64,000 nucleotides of DNA from Rhodosorus marinus (lineage: Eukaryota; Rhodophyta; Stylonematophyceae; Stylonematales; Stylonemataceae): NCBI GenBank assembly GCA_029953675.1, contig JAMWBK010000007.1, positions 124,001 to 188,000 on the forward strand, given 5' to 3'. The position numbers were made by a program, and so were the translations under genes. Position 1 is the first letter of the stretch. Each line of letters begins with the position of its first letter. The notes below the pieces were generated by a model. It saw nothing but the letters and a program-made list of their open reading frames with translations, did no database searches and was not told the DNA's origin. Below are positions 1 through 12,180 of this stretch, piece after piece.

Positions 1-532
1 TCTGTTTAGACTTTTCCAACGCGTAGCCTTCGAAAACCGCCGTCGCAAAGGCTCCTTGGTGCCCCACATCGACCACCAAAGACGTGCTTCTTCCAGCTGA
101 AAATGCTGCCATAACCGGCCCTCGAGCAATGAAGAAGGATTTCAACCCCATCCCTTCAAACACCAGCTCCGCAGCTGCTGCTCTTCCATTTACTCCCCAC
201 ATATACGACGGTTCGACTAAGATTAGAGGCGTCTCCTTCGAGGAAACCATCAAATGCTTACTCAGGACGTGATCAACGACCTTCTTCATCACATCCCACT
301 TGGGAATTGCCTGTAGTCCCGCCATGGGATCATAAACGTCCACAACCTGATCAACCAACTCAGGTAAACCCCAAAGAGAATGGCCAAGCACATCATTCTT
401 CCCGGACCTCGTCCCGATCGCAGAAGGAACCAATGCACGTGGACTATCCTCACCAGCTAATCCCCCTCGAATCAAAAACGACCCGCAGTCAATCACAGCA
501 GCTCCTACGTCAACTCCTCCACTCGTCGCCAT
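1..532 (-). CDS. ARP4: Actin-related protein 4-like (N-terminal 177 residues; continues beyond window)
   Basis: An open frame starts at an ATG at 532 and runs uninterrupted off the left edge. Residues 6-40 read like the actin-fold N-terminus, with an IDCGSFLIRGGLAGED phosphate-loop-like stretch followed by PSAIG, which resembles ARP4/BAF53 more than conventional actin. Further on are VEPSYMWGVNGRAAAELVFE and ARGPVMAAFSAGRSTSLVVD. The second ends in a VVDVGHQG element equivalent to the second phosphate-binding loop, followed by FEGYAL. ARP4 proteins are nuclear subunits of INO80, SWR1 and NuA4/SWI-SNF-type chromatin complexes. No intron is visible in this part. The direct tandem array at 725-1125 lies just upstream and may overlap its promoter. 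Assignment to ARP4 rather than another nuclear ARP is inferred from the N-terminal pattern; the C-terminal half is not visible. Confidence 0.75.
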   Translation of the reverse strand, partial: MATSGGVDVGAAVIDCGSFLIRGGLAGEDSPRALVPSAIGTRSGKNDVLGHSLWGLPELVDQVVDVYDPMAGLQAIPKWDVMKKVVDHVLSKHLMVSSKETPLILVEPSYMWGVNGRAAAAELVFEGMGLKSFFIARGPVMAAFSAGRSTSLVVDVGHQGAFATAVFEGYALEKSKQ

Positions 533-724
533 ACTTTCCCGAAAACCTAACAATCAACAAAAAGCTCTCCAACCCCCACCGCCCCCCGGCGGCCTACCTC
601 TCCAATCCACAAATTCTCAAACGCCCTTTCCCACGGTATCAGAAAAATACGTCTCTCTCCATCCACTCCGCTCGAGAGCTCATACCTTCTTGTGGAGATT
701 CCCCACCTCCCTCTTAACCCCAAG

Positions 725-1125
725 CTCCGCTCGCCTTCAAACTTTACGACCTGTCCAGTGAACACGGGTTGTGAACGAAAAACGACAATCTAGTTGTGTC
801 GAGATCTTCTCCTTACCCCTCCGAAGCAATCTGATCAATGCAATGGCAATGAGAGGATTCCCCCAACCTCCCCGAGCATCGAACTTATACAGAACGTCTC
901 GTGAACGCGCTGGTGAACGAGACATACAATAATACTACTTCTCCTCCTCCCTCCGAGGCAATCTGATCAAAGCAATAGCGGTGTGTCGATTCACCTAGAC
1001 TCCGATTGCTTCAAACTTGACCCCTCCAGTCTCGTGCACAAGATCATGAACGAGAAAGACGTACTTGTCCTTTTTCTTCCTAGCAATCTGATCTCCAAGG
1101 CAATGGCGGTGAGAGGAGAATAGAG
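725..1125. repeat. Three imperfect tandem units of about 125-145 bp
   Basis: Units begin near 725, 869 and 1000. Each opens with a ctccg..gcttcaaactt-like stretch, continues through a tgaacga segment, and ends with the shared core caatctgatc followed by a caatggc-gtgagagga stretch (cores at about 829, 960 and 1084). The units have diverged by substitutions and small indels. The array lies about 190 bp upstream of the ARP4-like start codon, so a promoter role is possible but unproven. Confidence 0.7.
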
Positions 1126-2699
1126 GAATTGTTCACTGACCCGTTTCCAACGGCGAGTTCATTGGTGACGCGCACTGGTCAGAATGACACTTGAGAAATG
1201 ACAACGTGCGTTGCGATCACTTTATCATGAGGTTTGTGTGCAAAATAACGAGCAGTCGACGATACTATGCCTTAATGGTTGGCTTCACAACTATCGCATG
1301 AGCAACACGAGTACGACAAAATCAAACTACTTCCGTCATCATTCAGAGACAACACAACAACCACCGTGAGAGGCTAAAAAAGACCAAACACAGAAAATGA
1401 ACGAGGTGGATGCAGCTGGACAGTTCTTGGACCCACACACCAGATACTCAACAAACACCACGTAAGGAATGCCGCACAGCGACCCTTTCCCGCAGCAAGG
1501 TAATCTGCTGAAGGTGATGAAGAAGGCCGTGTCGATCATGTCCTCAATAAGCAATTAATGGCTTCCAGGAAGGAAACGCCTCTGAAAGCACCAATGAGCG
1601 GATTTGCTCCTGACAAGCAGAAGAGTAGAATTGGTCATGGACACTTTGATGATTGAGTTCAGTTGCGAAGCGGACTCCTTCACAGGGGATGGAGCTTTCT
1701 CACGCCCGTGATCAAAAGCATCTGGCAATCGATAGCTCTCCGTGATCGTTATGTTCTGTGTCCTTCCGTGCCTGTTCGCCTATTGAGATCGGCGTCGACT
1801 CGGATTCTGTGGACTGGTTCGTCTGGAGCGGAGAACAGCTGAAGAATCCGTCCGCTATGTTTGCTTTTGATACCTGAAGCAGTCTTAAACCGTTTGTGAC
1901 CTTTTGGCCTTCCCTTGTTACCTGAGATGGTAAGCCTAGCTTGCCCTCTTCGAGATCAAAGCTGCGGCCCGCAGTAAGGGGTGCGTTAAGGTCTATCGTT
2001 ACTGTCCTAGACAAATGGCCTTGTAAGCTGGGGAAGTTTTGTCATGCACATCGACGACATACTTCCCGTCCCGCCAGGATACGCGATAACTGCGCGAAGC
2101 ATCTTGTATCGAACCCATGGCAGCATCGGGTTGTCCTACCAGTAGCTTTGACGCTGCACTTCTGTCTCTACGCAGTCTAATGGGATGGAGGGGCTTGAGA
2201 CGACCTTGCTCGGAAGTCGTACCAGGGGCTGCAATAAGGCACATTCGGAAATGTGCTTGATGTACTTTCTTGTCTACATTCTCATACTTCAGTTCAAAGA
2301 GCATGCTGAAAGTCTAGATCTACCCCTATCCGCAATACTAGCCTTCAGACAACTGACTTGCTTCCCAGATCCTCTCGGGCAGCAACCCGGCAGAGCATTA
2401 TATCCGAAAAGAACGTATAAAAAGACAAAGTAGACGGTGAGGCGCGAGCTGGGGGTTCAGTCTAACCCACGGAATTACGCCAGGAAAACATCTGTCCTGC
2501 TTTAGTGTACAGAACCACATCCCTCACAAAGCCAATGCTGTTCTGGGTCGGGTGACCACGGAAGAGGAGCGCGACACAAGCACAATCCACATTCTCAGCG
2601 CCAAGGCAATAAAAAAGAGGGAAAGGCACGGGCGAAAACGGGGCGAGGCCTGAGGAGTCAACGTCGTGTGGAAACGGCGGCAGGTACCAAGTTATAAAC
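1126..2699. other. Intergenic stretch, no gene supported
   Basis: Several open frames of 70-100 codons occur here, the longest on the minus strand at 1712-2014 and 1999-2304. None resembles a family I know, they overlap similar-sized frames on the plus strand, and no splice arrangement joins them convincingly. The segment before 2700 is presumably the 3' flank of the co-chaperone gene. Confidence 0.4.
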
Positions 2700-5396
2700 T
2701 TAGTGAACTTCTTCCTGTCCCTGGGGTCCGAAGGACATGTTCAGCTCTTTCTCAATGTCCATGGAGCCACTCTCCATGAAAATCTCGCCAAGCTTCTTCA
2801 GAGCCATAGCCCTAGCGGTAGTGATTTCCGAGTGTCCGACCGCCGCCTTTCCGTCCTTTGGTGGTTCCACTTTCGAAAAGAGCTGCTTACTAACGTTGCT
2901 AACAAAGCCATGCGCATGTCCCTTTTTCTTCGACGGTGCGTCCGAGCCCTCAAGGTCCTTTCCGCTCAGCACCCGATGGCAAACCTATCATCAAGAGGTG
3001 AAGATATCCTTTAGAGATGCGACCCAAAACAGCCCACATAGTCGCTCGAGCATAGCGTTCTACAAACCTCATCAAGAGTGTACACGATATCCATGATCGT
3101 CTGCTTCCACACAACATCCAGGTATCCTACTGCAACGCCCTCCGCCATCTTGGTATGTTCCTCGGGACTAATAGTCTTGCCCTCCTTCTCAGCGCGCTGA
3201 ACTTCCTGTTCGACCTGCTTTTGCTTCGGGATTCAAGTGCGGAACGGGGGCAACGATGATATCAGAAAACGAAAATTCAAAAAGCCCATTCTCCCAAACG
3301 AACCGCCAACAGGGTCCAACTGGGCTCGAAAAATATCCTACCTGGGAAAGGACTCTTATTGCTGACGCTGTCGCGCTCCATTTTGTCCCGAACTTCATTC
3401 TTGAATTGTTGAATTGTCGCCAGTATCCAGGCAGGCCAAACCACGAAAGTTTTCCTAGTTTGATATACGCATGTCGGACATAGGACTGACCAACGACGAA
3501 CAGCATTGGGCCGCCGAAGTTAGTCTCCTTGAGCTCCTTCGCTTCCTTGTTGCACCATTCGATGAACTCCTTATGGTGTCCATCGACCTGAGATTACGTC
3601 AAAATGGACGGCAGTATTTCCCAAAGGAATTCCATCAGCTCCAAGGTCCAATTGGGGCCAGCATGGCAACGGCTGAGTGCACTTACATAGGTCTGAATGA
3701 TTCCAATAAGGTTCTGAGTGAGTTTCTTAACGCGCTCGTCGTGAATGACTGCGAGCTTCTCTGCAGAGGGAGGATTTCCGTCGGCATCCAGCTCCGACAC
3801 CATCGACGTGAGCTGCAGCTCGCCCAGGAACGGCTCAAACCTGTCAGAACCGAACAGCATCGCGAACAGTTCCGAGGGGTCAACGTTCTCATAGTCCAAG
3901 TTCTCGAGACCCTTCATGCCGTACTTGTCGTACGCCTCTCGGGTCTCCGGATTCGATAGGATCTGGTAAGCCTCGCCAATCTTTTGGAAGCGCTCTGTGG
4001 CAGTGGGATCCTCCTTGTTCTTGTCCGGATGCGTCTCCTTCGCAAGGAAAAGATAAGCTTTCTTGATCTCAGCGGCTGTCGAAGTAGGTTTCACCCCGAG
4101 CGTATTGTACAAAGTGAGGTCCACCGCACTACCAGTCCTGGGCTTCTCAGTCTCCGCGGCACCCGCAGTCTCATCAAACTGTATGCCAGCAGATGGATTT
4201 TCAGCGGCTTGGCGGGCCTGCTCCACCTGTTCCAGGGTCTACAAGCATACGAAAAGAAGAATTTGCTTTTCAGTTTAAAACGCCACACCCACAGCATCCC
4301 GTCGAATCAGGCGGGCCCCCAGGCAACAGATCCCCGCAAATGGCTCTCAGTGCGCCTCGGCCAGAGCTGCGCAAGCTGTGCGCGCGGACGACAGTACAAC
4401 TCTGGTTGTTTCCAGAAGTGCCTCACAGGCTCCATTGGAGCGAACGTGAGCAGAAGCTGTTGACAGGTAAGGGTCGCATCCGCCAGTACCGGACCGCGCG
4501 CCCCTTGGTGCCCTACCCTCAGCAGATACCCCAAACACGCATGAATATGGTCGCCATACCTTTTCGAGCTCAGTGTCTCCTGGGCATTTTGCGAGGCCTT
4601 CCTTGAGTTTCTCAATTGCTTCGTCAACACGATTCGCACCAGCGAGGGCAAGGCCGAGTCTGTACCAACTCTTCGGCCATGTGGGGTCTAGCGAAACGCA
4701 AATTTCCGCATCCTCAACTGCAAACTGGTGGGTAACCGAGCTCTCCGTTTCCTCTGCTTTGGCGAGGTACGCCGCCGAACGATTTGAATAGATTCGCTTG
4801 TCTTTCGGTTTTTCGTCGGACTCCAGATAATTGAGCGCTTCCGAGTAGAGCTGAATGGCTGAGTCCCAGTCCCTTTCCTTGAATGCAGTATTTCCCTCCA
4901 ATCGAAGCTTCTCAGCCTCGTTGCCCGCACCGACGCTAGCAGAGGACGCACTGGTCTTCGGGATTTGGGATTCTGCTGCATTCGCCTGCACAAGCTTCCG
5001 CAGCGCTGGGGATGCGCCGACGATCTGCTCAGCATCCGCCGGACTAATTTTCAATCCTTCAACAAACGCTGCGACGGCGTCGTCATCCCTTCCGACCCAC
5101 TCCAACGCCAAGCCCCTTCTAAAATAGCCTTTCGCCCACTGCGGATCCAGCCCGATCACCACATCCGCATCCGATACCGCAGCCTCCGCATACTCAACCC
5201 CCTTCGGATCCCCTGCAGTCAACTCCTGAGCAAGCTTCAACCTCGCTGCAGATCGGTTCGAGTAAACCCTCTTGTCATCCCCACCTTCCTTTATAGACCT
5301 GTCATATTCCTCAATCGCCTCACTCCATTCACCCCTACCAAAAGCCTCATTCCCAGAAAGTCGATGAGCTTCTCCAACGCCCGCCATCTCAACCAC
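2700..5396 (-). CDS. TPR - J-domain - DnaJ-X co-chaperone fusion, five exons
   Basis: Predicted exons (minus strand, in order) are 5396-4560, 4238-3687, 3587-3342, 3214-3068 and 2984-2700. All junctions are phase 0 with GT-AG introns, giving 688 residues. Residues 1-279 hold two TPR blocks of Hop/STI1 style (GNEAFGRGEWSEAIEEYDRS and EGNTAFKERDWDSAIQLYSE, each followed by YSNRSAA). The second exon carries a J domain from about residue 315 with the catalytic HPD in KETHPDKNKE, then YDKYGMKGLE. The remainder matches the DnaJ-X domain: ELFAMLFGSDRFEPFLGEL, FVVGQSYVRHAY, and near the end TTARAMALKKLGEIF. The J domain stimulates Hsp70 ATPase, and the TPRs probably bind Hsp70/Hsp90 C-terminal tails. 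DNAJC7 also has TPRs before its J domain but lacks DnaJ-X. The exon 1-2 junction (after ELEK, into TLEQVEQARQ) decides the fusion; splitting it into two genes would leave the second without a start Met. Confidence 0.85.
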
Positions 5397-6925
5397 ACAC
5401 TAAGCTGATCCCAGCTCCACCAAAAAAAAAAAATAAACTCTGAAAATGTCCCCCCAAACCTTCCCCCCTACTCAAAAGATCAAATCACAACTCAATTCCC
5501 TAACCTGCCTACTTCATCAGCTGTTAAAGAAAGAACTCCTCACAAACCCTTTTCAGCTTGTGCTTTCGCCATCAAACCGTCCCCGAACCAAAACCCCAAC
5601 GCGCGCTGCTCTCTCTAACTCTCCCAATCCTCGGCTTTGCCATTTTCTTCCCTTGCCCGCAAGCAAGTTTTAAGACGACATTTTAACGTACATAGGAACA
5701 TTGGTACATAAATCAAGACCGTCATATGGCCAAGAAAAAATTTCATTTATAAGAATAAAACTTGATCAAGATAATACGGTCCAGTTTTGGCGAGAGTTGT
5801 CAGATGGACGACGCTTTCGTGAGAAGGGGAGGGGTAGATAAAGGATTATTTGGGGACGATTAGGAGTCGTTTTTGATATTTTGATCTAAAATAATCTAAT
5901 TTATGGATGAAATATGGATGTGGATATTTTCGGAGGGGGAAGGTTCTAGAAGGTCTGTCTAGTTTTAGGAAGTGCTGTCAGTGGTTGAGTGGCCCGGTGA
6001 GGAAGAGGAACGGAGTGATTCCGATAGTTGAATTCGTTTAGATCGAGGAGTGTAGAAGAGTATGACAACGATGAGAAAGTTAAGATGTAGCTCGTCCGTT
6101 TCAACTCCAGTTAAACGTCGCCGCCTCAAAGGGGAGGAGCTCACATCCCGGTCTCGACACTGGAAACGGCGGAGTTTGGGCAGGGATAATCAGTGTCCTA
6201 GCCGTCAAAGACAAAGGTGGAGGCAAAATGAAGCCTCTCCTTCACAACTTTGCCCTCTCTCAGCGCCTAATTAACCCTTTCATAGACAAGAAGAACTCCA
6301 GGCTACCTCGTTGCAGATCGATCCTTCAAACCAAATACAAAAGCCAATTCCATCACGAACATAATCAGTCAATATCAACTAGTTTTTTGTTTAAAACCCG
6401 CCTTTCGACCCAATTTCTCCAAAGTTCAGAAAAAAAACAACGGGAAGGATCTCCAAAATTGATTGAATTCATAAATAAAGACTGAGGAAAATATCTAGAT
6501 GGGACATTGGACCCGGAAAAATGGGACAAGGCTTATGTCAACAAGGAAGAGATGCTGAAGAGTGTGGAAGGCAGGTCTACTTAAGAAAGTGCAGTAGAAA
6601 TGTATACAGAATTTCACCGACGATTAAAATAAAGGGAAGGTTTCTACGTGTGGGTTGTAGTCAAGGATGTAACCCTTCCCCCGTCCATCTCAACCCCCTG
6701 CTCCCAAACTCTCTGAGGAGATAGGTTTTCCGGTCAAAAGCGGCGGGACAGAAGCCCTGCTTTTCGGACAAGTTGGAAAATGGCATTTATAGCGATGGAA
6801 GTGGAGCCATGTTGAGGGAATGGAGAGGGTGGCAGCGGGGAGAAGGAGGGGTTACTGTACTTTGAGAGGTGTACTTTTGGATATCTACAGGTTCGAATTG
6901 TTTGCTAAAGAGATCATCAGTTAAC
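5397..6925. other. Intergenic stretch between divergent genes
   Basis: This holds the shared upstream region of the co-chaperone gene (leftward) and the zinc-finger gene (rightward), with an A-rich run at about 5421. Only short, low-complexity open frames are present, none resembling a known protein. I see no RNA gene or transposon here. Confidence 0.4.
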
Positions 6926-7343
6926 ATGGAGAGCTTGGGGCTTGGGTTTGTGAACGGTTTGTCTGGAGTTTCGGAGAAGAAGAGGTTGAGGTCGAGGATA
7001 TCTGTGAGTACGGAGAGTTCGCGGAGGGGCTTGGAGCTTTCATGGAATTATCAGGAGGTAAGTCCTTGGAGCACTGTTTCTTTTTCCTCGTGAGGATACT
7101 GAGCTCCTCTGTGTTGTGCCGTTTGTTCTGCATTAGAAGCGGAATGACAAGCCGCTGGTGTGTGAAGATTGTGCGGGGTCGGGAATTAGTGAGTGCAAGT
7201 TTTGTCTTGGGTCAGGCTATATGCGCCTAGGAGATACGTTCCTGTGCTCAACAACGACGTGCGCTTGTGGCGCTTGTAAAGGACACGGAGAGGTACAATG
7301 CAAGAAATGCTGCGGTCGGGGCATGCGAGCTGCTTGGCTTTAA
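6926..7343 (+). CDS. DnaJ-type zinc-finger protein, BSD2/LQY1-like, probably plastid-targeted
   Basis: Two exons, 6926-7057 and 7137-7343, are joined across a 79-bp GT-AG intron (donor gtaagt, acceptor cattag) to give 112 residues. An in-frame frame extends further upstream, so a longer N-terminus is possible. The N-terminal 45 residues are Ser/Arg-rich with almost no acid at the very start, consistent with a transit peptide. The second exon has four CxxC-type pairs in the CxxCxGxG style: CEDCAGSG, CKFCLGSG, CGACKGHG and CKKCCGRG. This pattern lacks any J domain, which is typical of plastid BSD2, LQY1 and PSA2-type chaperones that assist Rubisco or photosystem assembly. The phrase KPLVCEDC before the first knuckle also fits that group. 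Which member it is cannot be decided here. Confidence 0.75.
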
Positions 7344-8618
7344 TACTAGCCGTTCAAGTGGGTGCTTGGAGCTAGTGGAATGCAACCTTGGCTGTGAAGA
7401 ATAGTTTTAGTCTACGATCCATTTCATTTCTGTTGGTAGTATACACAATAAGCGAGCGGTCTCTGGCTTGCAGTGCTTAACAAATGTTTTAAAAAGACTC
7501 TTGTACGTTGATTGGGTTGCTCTTTGCAAGTAGTGGGTGTTCGAAATAGCCACAGAGCCCGGCTCCTGAAGACGAAAGGCGCTCCTAAGATCATAGTTTC
7601 ACGCATTTGTTATCAAATATGTTCATTACCCTGACATCCAGTCAGTCCCTGCTATTTCCTCGTCCGTTTCTGGTTTGGTGGCTCAAAGATAGGAAAGTTC
7701 CATGTTCGCCCTCGATGAACGTTTACGAAACAATCGCGATGCAACCAGATTCTTGAAAATACCCCGGCTTTGCTCTTTTCCTGGAAGCTAGTCGACACGC
7801 CTTCCCTGGCAAGCGCTGCATGCCCTATTGGCTTCAGTGCAGAATTGTAGAGCATGTGAAAAGTTCAGCGGACAGGGCGACGGACCGTTGCGGGTGGACC
7901 TGAAGCGTATGGTGGGTGAAAAGTTCAGTGAGCAGGGCCTCGGGCCTCTGGAAGCACGTTATCACAAACCTGTGAGTCGTCCTTGTTGTGACAACTCGAC
8001 CCCAGGGGACACCATTGGTGCTGAACCGAGGTCACTGTGTGCTAGCCTGTGGCCTTCAGTTTGGGCTGGGATGGTTTTCAAAGGTTACGCGTTGCGGTCA
8101 TGCCAGACTAACGACACAATTGAAAGCTGTTGAAGCGGGCCATTACAAGTTCATTTTGTACAGAGCTTTTTTGGTTTTATATTCCAGGCCTCATCTAGTG
8201 AAACGATTGGTCCTTCGTCCTACAAACAGATACACATTCTGCAGTCCTTGGCTACCCGCTGCAACGTACAATGTGCGCGCGAACGTCATCATTTTTGTTT
8301 TTTTGGTCTTTTTCGATGCTAAAGCATCTTCACCGCCCTCATGATATTCACATGCTGCTCATTGAGGAACAGCGGGGTAACTTTCGGTCGCCAAGTTGGC
8401 TCTCTCATTGCGGTGCTCAGCTTCACAAATTTTCGTGAAGCAATGTCGTCGTCTTCTATTTCACTACTGGAGAGTTATCTATGCATCAATACCGTACAAG
8501 GCCTCCGCACCAACTCTGGGGCTCTCCGACATGAGGTGCGAGGCAGCCACCACGTCCATCTCATGTGGTCTTCAATCTTGTCGTCATTTCATGAGTGATG
8601 TAAATCACTTCTCGTGGC
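7344..8618. other. Intergenic stretch, convergent 3' flanks
   Basis: This lies between the ends of two convergent genes. A short direct repeat (gtgaaaagttcag followed by an agggc-g segment) occurs near 7855 and 7917. Open frames of 60-118 codons here show no recognisable domain. Confidence 0.35.
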
Positions 8619-9240
8619 TTATATCTTCTGTACCTTATCAGCCTTTACAACCGGGTTTGCCCGGATAAGTCGCTCCTGTGCGCGCGCCTTCCAATCGAAG
8701 TCGCAGTCGTGCTTGTCGGAATATCGGTGCTCGCCGCAGAACACGTAGCTGCATTGGCACTTGAAGCCGAGGAGCCCAACCTTCCTCCTGCACGCGAAAC
8801 AGCGGGAGGTATTCTTTTGTACACGTTTCGTTGGCGGCTCTTCAACCACCTCTTCCATCTTCTCAACGGAATCCTTCTCCTCTATAGTCCTCTCATCAAT
8901 CACTTCCTGGGCTACGTCAACCCCTACGTCTACTCTCATCTCGGTTTCGGTCGGCTTTTCTACGACGGGAGCTTCCGTAGACACTCTCGGTGAGGCTAAC
9001 AAGTTTTCCCTCTTCTCGTGCTCTCGGAAACATTTTGAGCACATATTGCTAGTAGACGGACTTCTACAAAACACAACGCAAAAACACACCACAGAAAAAA
9101 AAAGTTAGCAAACCAACCAACCACAAGCCAAACCCCCCACGACGCATGACGACCGCAGGCAAAACTTACCCATAAAACCCACACCCATTAGCACAAAGCA
9201 AGGGCACCGCAGCAGAAGAATCCTTATTCATTCCAGACAT
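8619..9240 (-). CDS. A20/AN1 zinc-finger stress-associated protein
   Basis: Two exons, 9240-9170 and 9063-8619, are joined in phase 2 across a 106-bp GT-AG intron that cuts the A20 finger, giving 171 residues, the usual length for plant SAP proteins. The A20 finger (about residues 15-38) reads LCANGCGFYG, then NMCSKCFREHEK, with the four cysteines in place. An acidic linker with many Val/Glu residues follows. The C-terminal AN1 finger (about residues 113-155) has CFACRRKVGLLGFKCQCSYV and then FCGEHRYSDKHDCDFD, giving the C2-C2-C-H-H-C set. Members bind ubiquitin or act as E3 ligases in abiotic-stress responses in plants and algae; that role is family knowledge, not shown by the sequence. Confidence 0.9.
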
Positions 9241-12180
9241 CCTTTCCACAAACCAAAAAAAAACAAAAAACACCACCACCACCAACCTCAACTCAAAATA
9301 AAGAAAACCCCAAATAGCCCAAAACTTCTCAAAACTCCTTCCCTCTCCTCCCCTCTCCCCAAAAGTCACCAACCCACTACACACAAACTTATATTTACTC
9401 TCAACGAAACCTCAAGCGGTAACCTACACACACCCTACAAAGCCCCCCCCACGCTGCCCCTCCTTCCTCCTCCCCCTCCCTCCCTCCAAGCCCGACAAAG
9501 CAAATCCCTTCCAACCCATAAAATATATACCTCCCCAAAAAAATCAACACTAGCAACAGCAGTCGTCACTTCAAAAATTTACACAAACTGTCATCCCCCC
9601 CCCCCCTTTTACAAAAACACCCCTAGAAAAACAAATAAAAATTAAAATAAATTCATACAAAATCCTCACTTTTTTGACTTGTTCCCGTTTGTAATTCCTA
9701 CCCCTCCTTCACTCCCCCCTTCTCTTACAACCTTTTTCCCTCCTAATCTTATAGTTTCCACAGTATATCAAATTCTGACATTTTCATTGTACCCTACCCT
9801 CACCCCCCCCTCCCCCCTCTATACTCTTCTTCTCCTCTTCCTTTCATTCTTCTCAATCATGAAGCTGAGCTGGCCTGCTTTTTTTTTTTTTTTTTTGTGT
9901 CCAGGTAACACGTTTTTCCATGCTCTTTTTTTTCTTTTTTGTTGTTTTTATGGAACATGTCATCAAACAATGTAATTCCACCCACCCCCCTTCACAATTT
10001 TAATGTTTTTGGAATGTATCGCCAAACACATTAGCAATGAACAAGCTTCTCCGGATCTCTCCCCTCAGATGCGATGTTGCGATGTTACAATATAGACTAT
10101 TTACAATTTATTTTATATATTTTTGGAGCGATATGAAATCTAGGTTGTTACTTGCTACAGGTGCTGGTTGGGAATTTGTATTCAAATCAATGGCACAGAA
10201 GGGGGGATGGGTAATTGTCGTATGTCAGGAGCAATTATGCAAAGGGAGCTACGTAAGTAAGGAGGGGGTTATCCAAGTCCTGAGGAGCGATTACCCCCCC
10301 TTACATGAAGAGTCTAGAACGCTGTGGAATTTGTGATAATTAATTTAATTATTTGGGATAGATGGGATTCGAAAGAGTTGCGCTGGGGTTTCACGTCTCC
10401 GTTGGTGTATCCCCCCCAACAACCTTACAATTGTGGTAGAAAAGAAACATTCTGCTGACGCTTGGCGTCACCAATCAGGAAAGATTTCGTTTCTTATTTG
10501 TGGCCCGGCTTGACAGGACTAATAACTTTCCTGTATCCTGTAGCCATTTTGCTGTTTTTGAGAACAAAACATTTCTAGTTGATATGGTTGGTTTCTCGGA
10601 AGGGGGGGCAGGGTTGCGATAGATGCATAGCGCCCTCCCGGCCGTCCCGACGAGGGGGTTGAATTTTTGCATTCGAATTGGCTCTCTGGTAGAAGATCCT
10701 TGAAAACTGATCGAATTTCGTATTCTTAATTGGAAAACACGAAAGATCTATTCATCAATATTCACCCCTCTTTTGAAGGATCAAGTCCCGCCCAACTGAA
10801 CTGCGGGACTTCAATCGTACATTTACGATTATTTTTCGCAGATGATAAAAAAATAGGGACGTGAGCTACTCGAGAAGAGGATGTTCTACATTTCATCGAA
10901 ACCAAAAACTCTGTCAATAAATATCCTGCAGACGTGAGCTGCTGTGATACAGACTGAGCTTACCCCCCGTAAAAATAGTCCCACTTGTAGACTAATTTAG
11001 AACATTTTACGACCTCAAATGGCGATTGCACATTCTCTTCAATGTTGAGTAGATTTGGAAGAGTCCCCACGCTTAATCCTCCACCCCCCAACCCCCATCC
11101 CCCCGCCCCCCCGACCCCTGCGCTACCTCAAACTTCGGAAACCCTGGTTGGGACATGTGCGATACAAAGTGAGAGGGGGGTGGGGCGGAGGGTGGAGAGG
11201 AGGGTGGAGAAAGGTCTTACTTTTTTTTGAACAAAAAATATAAATTTTTGTACAATGGAAGATGAGCAAACGATACTCCCAATAAAGGGGTATCATTTGG
11301 TCTGTTGTGAATCTCACCTTGTAACAGAAAAGGGGCGTGAGTGTCTTGCTCTTGAAATCTCCCGATTTCGAGGCTGCTCCAAAAGAAAATGCTCTTTCCC
11401 TTTCAAATTCGAGACTTTGAATCTCATGTGGGGCGTTGTCATATGTACAGAATCTGCTCTCCCTGGCCCGTTAGTAATTTCAACCCCCACCACCACTCCA
11501 TCCCCACCCCCCCTATTATCGACCTTGGAGAACGCATCCACCATGATTTAAGACGAATTCTCTAATTAAGGCACATATCACATCCTGTCTTCCTACAATT
11601 CAATCCATATCGTATAAAAATATTCAAAAGCACTATTCAATCAATGTTCATAAGATCCGATGAGTCTAAATAAAGAGTATATACGTCCTATCGTGATCTT
11701 TTTCCCGTGTCCAACGTGAATCTGTTTTTTGACCAATCCTGAACATCCATCTGTTCCTCGAACTCCTTTTAATACCTATGATTGGATGGAGATGCACCGT
11801 ACTTCTTCTTGGTTGGAGGAATTCTAGGATACAATGATCTGAAACGAAATCGACGCATCAGGAGTGATATCAACGTTCTGTGGTCTGAAACCTCAGTGCG
11901 TATTCCTTCTTCGCAAATATTGAATTAGAATATTTATTGCTCGAAAAGTTAAAAATAGTATTGCTTACATTTCTGACGTCTGATGTATTGGTCAAGGGCG
12001 GGGCCCGAATGCTAAATTTGGCTTTCGGTCAGCTGTAAGCTCGATGGCGAAAGTTGGGAGTGCGAAGCTTGGGGGTTGTAAAGCCGGGCCCGATAGAGGA
12101 GCCCTGACAGGGAAGGTGGATATGACACTTTCGCTCTGGATGGAGGCTTGTAAGGCATGTCATACCCCGGCCTGTGAAAA
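9241..12180. other. Long gene-poor spacer with C and T homopolymers
   Basis: Nearly 3 kb without a supportable gene. The segment from 9400 to 9900 is pyrimidine-rich on the plus strand, with runs of C (about 9595) and T (about 9880). The remainder is AT-rich with scattered C or G runs (10293, 11085, 11175). Open frames are low-complexity and differ on the two strands without domain resemblance. Confidence 0.4.

Noticed and set aside
3189-3506. Separate gene in the middle of the co-chaperone locus
   Set aside because: The frame is exon 3 plus read-through into an intron; its DnaJ-X residues continue in phase from exon 2 into exon 4.
9679-9975. 98-codon plus-strand frame rich in Phe, Leu and Pro
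   Set aside because: It comes from pyrimidine-rich low-complexity DNA; there is no domain and no start context.
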